Origin: an uncultured Hyphomonadaceae bacterium
GTDB taxonomy: Bacteria; Pseudomonadota; Alphaproteobacteria; Caulobacterales; Hyphomonadaceae
Assembly (NCBI GenBank): GCA_938084575.1
Contig: CALKFG010000013.1
Coordinates: 1-42,756, forward strand
Direction of reading: 5' to 3'
DNA length: 42,756 nucleotides
Part shown: piece by piece, positions 25,434 through 33,384 of the stretch
Position numbering within the stretch: position 1 is the stretch's first letter
Layout: every line of letters begins with the position of its first letter
The notes under the pieces: generated by a model
Database searches by the model: none
What the model saw: the letters and a program-made list of their open reading frames with translations, nothing else
What the model was told of the DNA's origin: nothing
Position numbers and translations under genes: made by a program

Positions 25434-26219
25434 ATGATGCAGGATCGTGTTTTTAGTTTCGAAGGGGTCCGAAATTTCCGTGATTTCGGGGCTTATCAGG
25501 GCGCAGACGGTCGATATGTCCAGTCTGGGCGATTGTTCCGCTCCGCTCAGTTCGGGGAAGCAACGGACAGAGACATACAATCCCTTGGGCAACTTAATAT
25601 TGTGGTTCAGGCGGATTTACGCCGGCCTGACGAGCGCGATCGCCATGGCCATAAATGGCCCGTAACCGGCGTTAATGTGCTGACAAGTGATAAGGGGCGC
25701 GCGAAAGACGCGCCCCATGTGCGGTTTCTGACTGAAGTTTCTGTTGATGCGGCGAAGGCGCGGGATTGGATGACCGATTATTACCGGGCAGCGCCTTTCA
25801 AGCCGCAGCATGTCGACCTCTTCAGGGACTGGTTCGGCGCGCTTGAGGCTTTGAAGCCAGGGGAAGCCGCAGTGGTCAACTGCGCGGCAGGCAAGGACCG
25901 GACCGGCATTTTGTGCGCGCTGACGCATCATGTCCTGGGCGTTCATCCCGACGCTATTATGGCGGACTATGAGCTCACCAACCAGGCGGCAAATGTCGCC
26001 GAGCGCCTCGCGGAGATGGCGCGTCTCTTCAACCAGCACATTGGCAAGACCTATCCCGATGACGTCTATCACCCTTTTGTTGGGGTGCATGCCGATTTTC
26101 TGACCGCTGCTATTGGCAGCATGGAAGCAGAGTCCGGGTCGCTTGAGGCATATTTGGAAAATACTCTTGGGCTGACCCCCGACAGGCAGGAAATCCTGAG
26201 GGACAAGCTGCTTGATTAG
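25434..26219 (+). CDS. Tyrosine-protein phosphatase family protein
   Basis: A 261-residue cytoplasmic phosphatase of the bacterial tyrosine/serine phosphatase family (Tyr phosphatase 3 type). The CX5R loop is Cys150-Arg156 in VVNCAAGKDRTG. The N-terminal NFRDFGAYQGADGRYVQSG and LFRSAQF are characteristic of this family, as is the ADLRRPDER segment. Known relatives dephosphorylate protein tyrosine, phosphoinositides or nucleotides; the substrate here is not known. ATG codons at 25434 and 25437 are both possible. Its stop overlaps that of the convergent TonB-dependent receptor gene by four bases. Confidence 0.88.
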   Translation: MMQDRVFSFEGVRNFRDFGAYQGADGRYVQSGRLFRSAQFGEATDRDIQSLGQLNIVVQADLRRPDERDRHGHKWPVTGVNVLTSDKGRAKDAPHVRFLTEVSVDAAKARDWMTDYYRAAPFKPQHVDLFRDWFGALEALKPGEAAVVNCAAGKDRTGILCALTHHVLGVHPDAIMADYELTNQAANVAERLAEMARLFNQHIGKTYPDDVYHPFVGVHADFLTAAIGSMEAESGSLEAYLENTLGLTPDRQEILRDKLLD

Positions 26220-28471
26220 AAGCTGATATCAAAACCCATCAAGATCTCACGAGGCTTTCCCGGGCGCAGACCGGCCGGCCGGCGCGAGGCGAGGTAGGCT
26301 TCATCGAGCAGGTTCTCCACCTTGAGCTTGAGGCGCAGCGCGTCGGTCAATGCGACATAGGCGGAGAGATCGACAAGCGTACGGGGCTCAATTCGGCTGG
26401 TGGCGGGGACTGACCCTTGTCCGGGAACATCACGTGTCTCGCTAATGGTATTCAGGAGCGCGTGTACCCCCCAGCGATCAGCGACCAGGCCTGCGCCAAG
26501 CGTGAGCTGATGTTCAGGGACATAAGCAAGAGAGTCACCGGCCCGGACCGCGCCGAAAAAAGCGCTGTCAAAACTGGTCTTAAATTCGCTTCGGGTCAGA
26601 GAGTAAGCTAGGGTTAGCGGCACCTCGAGTGCGTCAAGGCCGAGCAGGGTGGCTGCGTCGAACTCACCGGTTAATTCCAGGCCATAAACATCAACAGCAT
26701 CGCCGTTAAAGGCCGTTCCCGGCAAACAGTCCCCACCCGACGACAGCGTGCATTCCCCGAGCAGGTTCGAATAATCATTGAAGAAGCCGATGGCTTCCAA
26801 GACTACCATCTCGCCCGCGTAACGAGTGCCCAGTTCATATTGCCAGGACTGCTCGCTGCGAGCGCCCGTTGAGGTTGCGCCAACCGGAGAGAATCCTTTG
26901 TGGATCCCGCCGATCAGCTGGATCTCGTCGTCCAGTCGGAACACGGCGGAAAGGGAGGGTTGCAACACTTGGTCTGACTCTGAACGGATTTGAAGCGGTC
27001 CGTCGCGTCGGGTCGGATCCAGTGTGGAATAGTCAGACCTGAGGATGTCGTAATTTTCAAGCCGCAACCCGGCTGTCACGGTCAGCCGGTCGCCCAGGTC
27101 GACCTGGTCACGGATAAAGGCGGAGACCGCATTGGCGCGTGTCAGGCGGTTGGTTGTGCTGCCGGGCGCGCCAAAGTCAGTCGGCACCATCAGCCCCTGA
27201 TCGAGGCGGTAAGAGTCCTCATGCTGGAACCGGTCCTCTTCATCCTCGTGCACCCGCAGGCCAAAGGTGAGCCGATTTCGCAGGCCTGAAAATTCGATCT
27301 CAGTGTCGAAAAATGCTGACACGCCCTTGCTGAAATAAGTCCGGTTATTCGCCCGCATGACCAGGCTGTTGTCCAGGCTGGTCAGGCCGCGCAGAAGATC
27401 ATACTCGGCCGAGAGCGCGTCTGGATTGTCGAGGATCGCGTTGAGCCCGACATCCCCGCTGGGGCCATTCCCGAGCGCATTGACGCCCTGCAATTTGTAC
27501 CAGTTGCGTGAAACGTCATTGGCATATCCAATCAGGGTGAGGGATGTCTCGGCCGTCAGGTCAATGGTCGCCGTAAGCTGGTAAAGCTCGTTGCTATTGG
27601 CCATGCGGTCGCGTTGGGCGGCGTCATAGAGCCGGAGCGGGTCCGCTTCGAAATCAGACGCGGTCAGGCCAAGATAGGTCTGATTGGATGATTCAGTTTT
27701 GCCCTGTAACTTCAATTCTATTGACCATGGCATGGGTGCCTTTGCGCCATACAGGCCGACTTTTATGACCTGATCGGAGATGTCAAACCCGGTATTCGAA
27801 TTCTCTGTGTCGCGCCTCAGAAAGCCATCGGCCTCATCCTCAAACGTTTCCAGCAGGACACCGATGTCGACACCATGGCCAATCTCTGTTCGAGTTCCGA
27901 GATGGGCGTGCAGGCGTTGGCGGCCATACTCTCCGGTCAGAACCTCGGCAAATGCACGTGACTGCTTCGGAATGGCGGTCGAGATCAGATGGATGGCGCC
28001 TCCAGTGGTGCGGGGCCCATACTGGATAACGGAGGGCCCCTTGGTGACTTCGACGGCCTGCATCCGGGCAGCCGCCGGGAAGTAATACGCTGAGGGAGAC
28101 GCATAGGCCGCAGGCGCAACGGGGATTCCATCCTCTATGATCATAACTCTGGAATTTCGATCCGTTCCGGATCCGCGCAGACCGATATTCGGGCGCAGGC
28201 CATATCCCTCTTCCTCCTGAATGTTGACGCCAGGCACGGCCCGCAAAATGCGAAGAATGTCGGAATGGCTTTGTTGGGCGAGATCTTCCGCCGTTATCAG
28301 ATCGACCGATCCGCCAATGTTCTCTTTGCCCCCGGCTGTGCCAACGACTGTCAATTTGTCGAGGACCATCAGACGCGTTTCTCCGGGCGGGGGAGATGTC
28401 TGCTGAGCATGGCCGGCGCAGAGGCAAAGGCCCAGGCCGAGTGCGGCAAGGCTGTATCGGATCAGGAACAA
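26216..28471 (-). CDS. TonB-dependent receptor, FecA-like
   Basis: A 751-residue outer-membrane receptor, probably for a ferric siderophore or ferric citrate. A signal peptide (FLIRYSLAALGLGLCLCAGHA) leads to a TonB-box-like segment (LDKLTVVG), a plug domain (LRILRAVPGVNIQEEEGYG, then LRGSGTDRNSRVMIIEDGIP) and a beta-barrel ending LMGFDISF with the terminal aromatic residue. The plug resembles FecA. The start is a TTG at 28471: a stop codon lies three codons upstream, and the next Met is beyond the signal peptide. No clear Shine-Dalgarno sequence precedes it. A Fur-like box ends 15 bases upstream, so iron control is likely. Confidence 0.92.
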   Translation of the reverse strand: MFLIRYSLAALGLGLCLCAGHAQQTSPPPGETRLMVLDKLTVVGTAGGKENIGGSVDLITAEDLAQQSHSDILRILRAVPGVNIQEEEGYGLRPNIGLRGSGTDRNSRVMIIEDGIPVAPAAYASPSAYYFPAAARMQAVEVTKGPSVIQYGPRTTGGAIHLISTAIPKQSRAFAEVLTGEYGRQRLHAHLGTRTEIGHGVDIGVLLETFEDEADGFLRRDTENSNTGFDISDQVIKVGLYGAKAPMPWSIELKLQGKTESSNQTYLGLTASDFEADPLRLYDAAQRDRMANSNELYQLTATIDLTAETSLTLIGYANDVSRNWYKLQGVNALGNGPSGDVGLNAILDNPDALSAEYDLLRGLTSLDNSLVMRANNRTYFSKGVSAFFDTEIEFSGLRNRLTFGLRVHEDEEDRFQHEDSYRLDQGLMVPTDFGAPGSTTNRLTRANAVSAFIRDQVDLGDRLTVTAGLRLENYDILRSDYSTLDPTRRDGPLQIRSESDQVLQPSLSAVFRLDDEIQLIGGIHKGFSPVGATSTGARSEQSWQYELGTRYAGEMVVLEAIGFFNDYSNLLGECTLSSGGDCLPGTAFNGDAVDVYGLELTGEFDAATLLGLDALEVPLTLAYSLTRSEFKTSFDSAFFGAVRAGDSLAYVPEHQLTLGAGLVADRWGVHALLNTISETRDVPGQGSVPATSRIEPRTLVDLSAYVALTDALRLKLKVENLLDEAYLASRRPAGLRPGKPREILMGFDISF

Positions 28472-28486
28472 AGGACACTACTTTTT

Positions 28487-28506
28487 GAGAATGATTTTCA
28501 ATTCTC
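28487..28506 (-). promoter_or_regulatory. Fur-like operator upstream of the TonB-dependent receptor
   Basis: GAGAAT (28487-28492) and ATTCTC (28501-28506) form a perfect inverted repeat around GATTTTCA, close to the classical Fur box. A further GAGAATG lies at 28518-28524, giving a second overlapping repeat, TTCTC...GAGAA. It stands 15 bases from the receptor start, so bound regulator would block transcription. In alphaproteobacteria the binder could be Fur or Irr. Confidence 0.6.
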
Positions 28507-28617
28507 TTGCCACAATTGAGAATGCCTCGCAATAGCGGGAAAGCCAGATTCAGAATTTAAAAAGCAAACACCCGGCAACTCGGCGTGGCAGCGTCACGCT
28601 TAGCACCCACAGGTGCG

Positions 28618-29094
28618 TTAGTCTTTTTTCAGAGCCTGAACAAACTGCCTGGAAAATCGGTCTGATGCCATCTTAGCGTCGCCCCAGGTGGACCTGTACT
28701 GGGCCTGTCTGATGTCGCGTTCATACCAATCATACGATCTGTCCAATAAGACGGTCCCGGCGTCATCATATGCCACGGCGGTCATCGCCATGCCGCCAAT
28801 GGAGAAGGAGCGCATGCCGTCCAGACCCGGCTGATTTGCCAGCTGAGCAAAAGTGGGGCGGTTTGGTTTGGCGTCCAGAATTGTAATTTCGATGCGCGCC
28901 GGGGTGATGCCGGCTTTGTCCAGGGCGTGTTCAAAGTCCTTATGCACGGCTTCGGACAGGCGTGAGACTTCACGTTCGCCATAGGTTTCCGACCATTCAA
29001 CGGTCACATCCGGAGCAAACGCGACGGCGATTTCGCCCGCAGAGGCCAAAGGGGATGCAACGAGCACCATGGCCATGATCAGGGTCTTGTTCAT
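28618..29094 (-). CDS. Unknown exported protein
   Basis: A 158-residue protein with a clean Sec signal peptide, MNKTLIMAMVLVASPLASAG, cleaved after Ala. The mature part is soluble, about 140 residues, with no Cys, and contains ITPARIEITILDAKPNRPT and YDWYERDIRQAQYRSTWGDA. I do not recognise the family. GGAGG stands five bases before the ATG at 29094, which settles the start against an in-frame codon at 29130. It lies upstream of, and in the same direction as, the TonB-dependent receptor, about 145 bases away with the Fur-like box between them, so the two are probably separate transcripts. Confidence 0.75.
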   Translation of the reverse strand: MNKTLIMAMVLVASPLASAGEIAVAFAPDVTVEWSETYGEREVSRLSEAVHKDFEHALDKAGITPARIEITILDAKPNRPTFAQLANQPGLDGMRSFSIGGMAMTAVAYDDAGTVLLDRSYDWYERDIRQAQYRSTWGDAKMASDRFSRQFVQALKKD

Positions 29095-29339
29095 ATGTCC
29101 TCCAAGGATGTCATCTTCAGTATAGCGCATTTCTCAGCCTTCGGCCATTTCCCTTTCCAAACCCGCGGGGGCGCGGGTGCGTCTGCTGGGAGGCCTGCAC
29201 GGACTTTGGGCCAGTTGGTCTGCCCTCGAGCGGAAGAGCCGCCGTGTCCGAGCTGGCGCGGACGTTGGGGAAGTGCTTTCCGACCTATTCATTCCGTGGC
29301 ACTGAACCCCGATTGATATGGAAAATCAGGAGAACTGGC
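29095..29339. other. Intergenic region before the thiolase gene
   Basis: This 245-base divergent region has no convincing gene. A GC-rich hairpin, ACCCGCG/CGCGGGT with a GGGG loop, occupies 29161-29178. A promoter for the thiolase is expected in the right half, but I cannot pick one with confidence. Confidence 0.35.
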
Positions 29340-30551
29340 ATGCGTGACGTGGTGATATGTGCGGCTCGGCGCTCGGCAATAGGTGCGTTTGGGGGTGCGC
29401 TGAAATCTGTACCCGTGCAGGATCTTGCAACCCTTGTGGTGAAAGATATTCTGGACCGCACGCAATTGGACGGGAGTCTGATTGACGATGTCATTTTCGC
29501 AAACTGTTATCCAACTATGGATGCACCGGCGCTTGGGAGGGTTGTCGCTCTCGATGCCGGCCTGCCGACAAGTGCGGGCGGGCTCCAGATTGACCGCCGC
29601 TGTGGGTCGGGTCTGCAGGCGGTCATCTACGCTGTCATGCAGGTGGCCACTGGCGGCAGTGAGCTGGTCGTTGCCGGCGGTGCAGAGTCGATGAGCCGTG
29701 CGCCCTTTTACACGCATCAGGGGCGATGGGGCATTAAAGGGCCGGGGTTGATGCTTGAGGATGGCTTGACCCGGGGGAGGCTGACTGCTGGCGGGCAGCA
29801 TTACCCTGTTTCTGGCGGGATGATCGAGACGGCTGAAACACTCCGGCGGGACTATGGCATCAGCCGCGACGCACAGGACATGCTGGCGGCCCGGTCTCAG
29901 GCACGCGCCACCGCCGCCATTGAAGGGGGCCTATTTGCCAAGGAAATTGTTCCGATCACGGTCAAGGACCGCAAAGGTGACCGCATCGTCGACACGGACG
30001 AACATGTTCGGCCGGGAACCGACCTTGAAACTCTGGCAAAGCTGAAACCTATCCGCAGCAAACTGGATCCCGAGGCCACGGTGACAGCAGGCAACGCCTC
30101 CGGGCAGAATGACGGCGCTGCCGCCTGTTTGGTGACCACTCTTGCTCTTGCCGAGAAACAGGGGCTGGAGCCCCTGGCGCGTCTCAAGTCATGGGCGCTG
30201 GCCGGGGTTGGACCCGAGGTGATGGGGATCGGACCGGTCGCGTCGACGGAAAAAGCCTTGCAACACGCTGGGCTGAGCCTCACGGATCTTGACCTCATCG
30301 AGCTTAATGAAGCCTTTGCTGCCCAGGTGCTGGCCTGCACCCAGGCGCTTGGCCTGTCCGACGCCGATCATGACCGGATCAATGTCAACGGATCCGGCAT
30401 TTCGCTGGGGCACCCGGTTGGGGCGACCGGCACACGGATCCTGACAACTTTGCTCCATGAAATGCAGCGCCGAGAGGCGACCTATGGGCTGGAGACCATG
30501 TGTATCGGCGGCGGGCAGGGCCTTGCCGCGGTCTTCGAGCGTGTCGCCTAG
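29340..30551 (+). CDS. Acetyl-CoA acyltransferase / thiolase
   Basis: A 403-residue thiolase. The nucleophile is Cys88 in IDRRCGSGLQAV, and the C-terminal catalytic residues are in SGISLGHPVGATG (His) and CIGGGQGLAAVFE (Cys). ELNEAFAAQVLA is also invariant. The sequence resembles both acetyl-CoA acetyltransferases (PhaA/AtoB) and beta-ketoadipyl-CoA thiolases; the genes around it do not decide which. AGGAG precedes the ATG at 29340. The frame is open to 29244 without thiolase features. The stop overlaps that of the convergent phoD gene by four bases. Confidence 0.93.
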   Translation: MRDVVICAARRSAIGAFGGALKSVPVQDLATLVVKDILDRTQLDGSLIDDVIFANCYPTMDAPALGRVVALDAGLPTSAGGLQIDRRCGSGLQAVIYAVMQVATGGSELVVAGGAESMSRAPFYTHQGRWGIKGPGLMLEDGLTRGRLTAGGQHYPVSGGMIETAETLRRDYGISRDAQDMLAARSQARATAAIEGGLFAKEIVPITVKDRKGDRIVDTDEHVRPGTDLETLAKLKPIRSKLDPEATVTAGNASGQNDGAAACLVTTLALAEKQGLEPLARLKSWALAGVGPEVMGIGPVASTEKALQHAGLSLTDLDLIELNEAFAAQVLACTQALGLSDADHDRINVNGSGISLGHPVGATGTRILTTLLHEMQRREATYGLETMCIGGGQGLAAVFERVA

Positions 30552-32281
30552 GCCGGGCTTAAAGGCGTCATGCCGCTGTCGGTTCGCATCGAGGTGAAAC
30601 GCCGGACAGGACTGGCGGTATAGCCAGGCTGATGGATGCTGCTGATCCGGAAATAATCGGCCTGAACCTGGCTTGGACCAAGGGTCACCAGCGTCCATCC
30701 ATTGCCCACCGGATCATGCCAGTCAATTTCCGGATTGGCCGCGGCGAACTGGTCGCCAAGGTCATCAACCCCGACCATGTAGAGGCCAAAACCGGGTGAT
30801 GTGACCGATGTGGTGCCAAATTCAACGCCGCGCTGATCGCCCCCGGCATCATACAGCGTGTTCGCCCATGCCGTATGGGTGTCTCCGGTCAGGGTCACCA
30901 GCCGCGCGCCGGCCTCTGCGGCGTCGGCATATAATCTGTCCCGCGCAGCCGGGAAACCGTCCCAGGCATCAAGGTTCCATGGAAGCCCGAACTGGCTGAA
31001 TGGGATAAGCTGCTGGATCGGGCCCAGCTGCTGGGCCGATTTCTGGGCCTCGGACAGGGTGACGTTAAAATTGGGTGCCTTGACGCGGGCCATGATGACC
31101 TGGTTGGCCAGCACCTGCCACGACGTCTTTTCCCGAACAGACTGGTCCAGCTGTTCGGCCAGCCAGCTTTCCTGGCGTGCCCCCAGCATTGTGCGTTCAG
31201 GCCGGCGGACCCGACCCATCGTTTCCATGGCCTTCTGGGGCAGGTTCTCCGGAGCCACATCGCCCAATTCATTGACCCAGCTGATCTCTTCTGATCTTCC
31301 GGTCAGGCGCGTTTCCAGGCACATGACAGAGGCCACGTCCCCAAAGCGGAAACTGCGGTAAATCCCGGTTGCAGCGCCCTCGTGCCCGGGGGTCCGAACT
31401 GGCATCCATTCAAGATAGGCCTGAAGCGCTTTCTGCTTGCGATCGGTCCAGTCGCCTTCGCCGGCCTCCGGATTATGGTTCTCGGCGCCGGTCCTGTATG
31501 AGTCATTGGCGCTCTCGTGATCGTCCCATGTACAGAGCCATGGAGCCGACGCATGGGCCGCCTGCAAATCGGGATCGGTCTTGTACTGGGCATGCCGCTG
31601 CCGATAATCTGCCAGCGTGATGATTTCGTGTGCCGGTTCATGGTTCCGGCCGATCTGGCGCCCGACATCGCCGCCATACCCATCGATGCCATATTCATAA
31701 ATGTAATCACCCAGGTGGACCACTGCATCAAGGTCCGGTGTCTCGCTGATATGGCGATAGGCATGAAAATAGCCGAAGGCCCAGTGCGAGCAGGAGACAA
31801 CGGCAAGCCGTATGGGGGTGTCGCCGCTCGCCGCCGTGGTGCGGGTTCGACCGGCGGGAGACTCCACCTCGCCCGATGTCGTGTGTGCGGCGAACCGATA
31901 GTAATAGACGGTTCCGGCTTGCAGCCCGGTCGCGTCCACCTTGACCGTAAAGTCGCTCATCGCGGTGGCGACAACATCATGGTGCTGGACGGGGTTGGTC
32001 ATGGCAGCATCGTCAAACAGGCTGACGCGGACTGGAATAGGGGTCTGCGCGGCCGCGTCGGAGGGTGTCACCCGGGTCCAGAGAATAATGCGATCATGAA
32101 GGGGGTCTCCTGAGGCGACCCCATGCTCAAAAACGACGGTGCCGTCATAAGCAGGCCGGTGATCGGGCGCTGTCATCTGCCCGGCATTGAGCCCTGGACT
32201 CGCGGTGTCTGACTGGCAGGCAGCGAGGCCCAGCGCGGCGCTGCTGGTGCCGAGTAAACGTCTGCGGGTTAGCTTGGTCAT
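30548..32281 (-). CDS. phoD: PhoD-type alkaline phosphatase, Tat-exported
   Basis: A 577-residue calcium/iron-type alkaline phosphatase/phosphodiesterase of the PhoD family, acting on phosphate esters outside the cytoplasm. The N-terminus MTKLTRRRLLGTSSAALGLAAC has a twin-arginine motif and, at its end, a lipobox LAAC, so it may be a Tat-dependent lipoprotein. FEHGVASGDPLHDRIILWTRVTP is the PhoD N-terminal domain signature. Metal-site segments are VVSCSHWAFGYFHAY, VVHLGDYIYEYG, TWDDHE and LTGDTHTAW. The ATG at 32281, preceded by GGAG, puts the Tat motif near the start; an upstream start at 32308 is less likely. Confidence 0.93.
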   Translation of the reverse strand: MTKLTRRRLLGTSSAALGLAACQSDTASPGLNAGQMTAPDHRPAYDGTVVFEHGVASGDPLHDRIILWTRVTPSDAAAQTPIPVRVSLFDDAAMTNPVQHHDVVATAMSDFTVKVDATGLQAGTVYYYRFAAHTTSGEVESPAGRTRTTAASGDTPIRLAVVSCSHWAFGYFHAYRHISETPDLDAVVHLGDYIYEYGIDGYGGDVGRQIGRNHEPAHEIITLADYRQRHAQYKTDPDLQAAHASAPWLCTWDDHESANDSYRTGAENHNPEAGEGDWTDRKQKALQAYLEWMPVRTPGHEGAATGIYRSFRFGDVASVMCLETRLTGRSEEISWVNELGDVAPENLPQKAMETMGRVRRPERTMLGARQESWLAEQLDQSVREKTSWQVLANQVIMARVKAPNFNVTLSEAQKSAQQLGPIQQLIPFSQFGLPWNLDAWDGFPAARDRLYADAAEAGARLVTLTGDTHTAWANTLYDAGGDQRGVEFGTTSVTSPGFGLYMVGVDDLGDQFAAANPEIDWHDPVGNGWTLVTLGPSQVQADYFRISSIHQPGYTASPVRRFTSMRTDSGMTPLSPA

Positions 32282-32355
32282 GTGAGGCTCCGAGATTGCG
32301 AATGGCACGGTCTGGATGCATAGAGAGTCTTGGAAAAGAGGTCTGTAAAGCGATT

Positions 32356-33384
32356 ATGACAGAGCACGTTGCAGATGTTGAAAGTCGGCATAGCGGCCTT
32401 CGTCTTGACCGGTTCCTGGCCGAGGCCATACCCGATTTTTCCCGGACACGACTGAAAAGCCTGATTAAGGCCGGCGCGATTGCGGCTGTGACCGCAGATG
32501 CCGACATTGTTGTTGAGGACCCTCGCCGTGGTGTTGTGCCCGGAGAGCGTTACCGGATCGATCTGCCGGATCCGGTTGCGGCGGCGCCTGAACCTGAAGC
32601 GATTGTACTCGATATCCTGTTTGAGGACGAGCATCTTCTCCTGGTGAATAAGCCTGCCGACATGGCTGTTCACCCGGCGCCCGGCAGCTGGACCGGAACG
32701 CTGGTGAATGCGCTTCTGTACCACTGTCAGGGGACATTGCCGGGGATCGGGGGTGTGGAGCGGCCCGGTATCGTGCATCGGATCGACAAGAATACGACCG
32801 GTGTTCTGGCGGTCGCCAAGACGGACGCCGCACATAAGGGTTTGTCGGATCTTTTTGCCCGCCATGATATTGAGCGGTCTTACCTGGCCCTGACCCGGGG
32901 CGCCCTTCGGCCACGAAGCGGGACCTTGCGCGGGGCGATTGCGCGCAGTCCGCAGGATCGGAAGAAAATGGCGGTGGTTGAGGAGGATGAGGGCCGGTCT
33001 GCCGTGACCCATTATGCGACCCTTGAAAGCTGGGGGGAAACCAGCAAAGCGGATCCACGCCCCGCCGCTGCGCTGGTCAGATGCCGTCTTGAGACCGGCC
33101 GTACCCACCAGATCCGAGTGCATATGGCCCATTCGGGTCATTCCTTAATTGGTGATCCGGTTTACAGCCGCCACCGGGGGATAAAGGCCTTAGGGTCAGG
33201 CCCGGCCTTCGATCAGGCAACGCAAATCGCCCGAAAGTTCTCCCGCCAGGCCCTGCATGCGGCCAGTCTCAGCTTTGTTCATCCTGTGACCGGTGCAGAA
33301 ATCTCAGCAGAGGCCCCCTTGCCGGATGATTTTTCCAACCTGCTTCAGGCCCTGCGCGGGCTTCAACGCCCCAGTCCGAATTAG
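32356..33384 (+). CDS. rluD: Ribosomal large subunit pseudouridine synthase RluD
   Basis: A 342-residue RluA-family pseudouridine synthase, expected to modify helix 69 of 23S rRNA. An S4 RNA-binding domain occupies about 10-75 (GLRLDRFLAEAIPDFSRTRL). The catalytic Asp lies in VHRIDKNTTGVLAVAKT, and RLETGRTHQIRVHMAH is the other hallmark. The ATG at 32356 gives the normal N-terminus. In many alphaproteobacteria rpoH lies just downstream; here the next gene is the convergent hrpB, with a four-base stop overlap. Confidence 0.92.
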   Translation: MTEHVADVESRHSGLRLDRFLAEAIPDFSRTRLKSLIKAGAIAAVTADADIVVEDPRRGVVPGERYRIDLPDPVAAAPEPEAIVLDILFEDEHLLLVNKPADMAVHPAPGSWTGTLVNALLYHCQGTLPGIGGVERPGIVHRIDKNTTGVLAVAKTDAAHKGLSDLFARHDIERSYLALTRGALRPRSGTLRGAIARSPQDRKKMAVVEEDEGRSAVTHYATLESWGETSKADPRPAAALVRCRLETGRTHQIRVHMAHSGHSLIGDPVYSRHRGIKALGSGPAFDQATQIARKFSRQALHAASLSFVHPVTGAEISAEAPLPDDFSNLLQALRGLQRPSPN

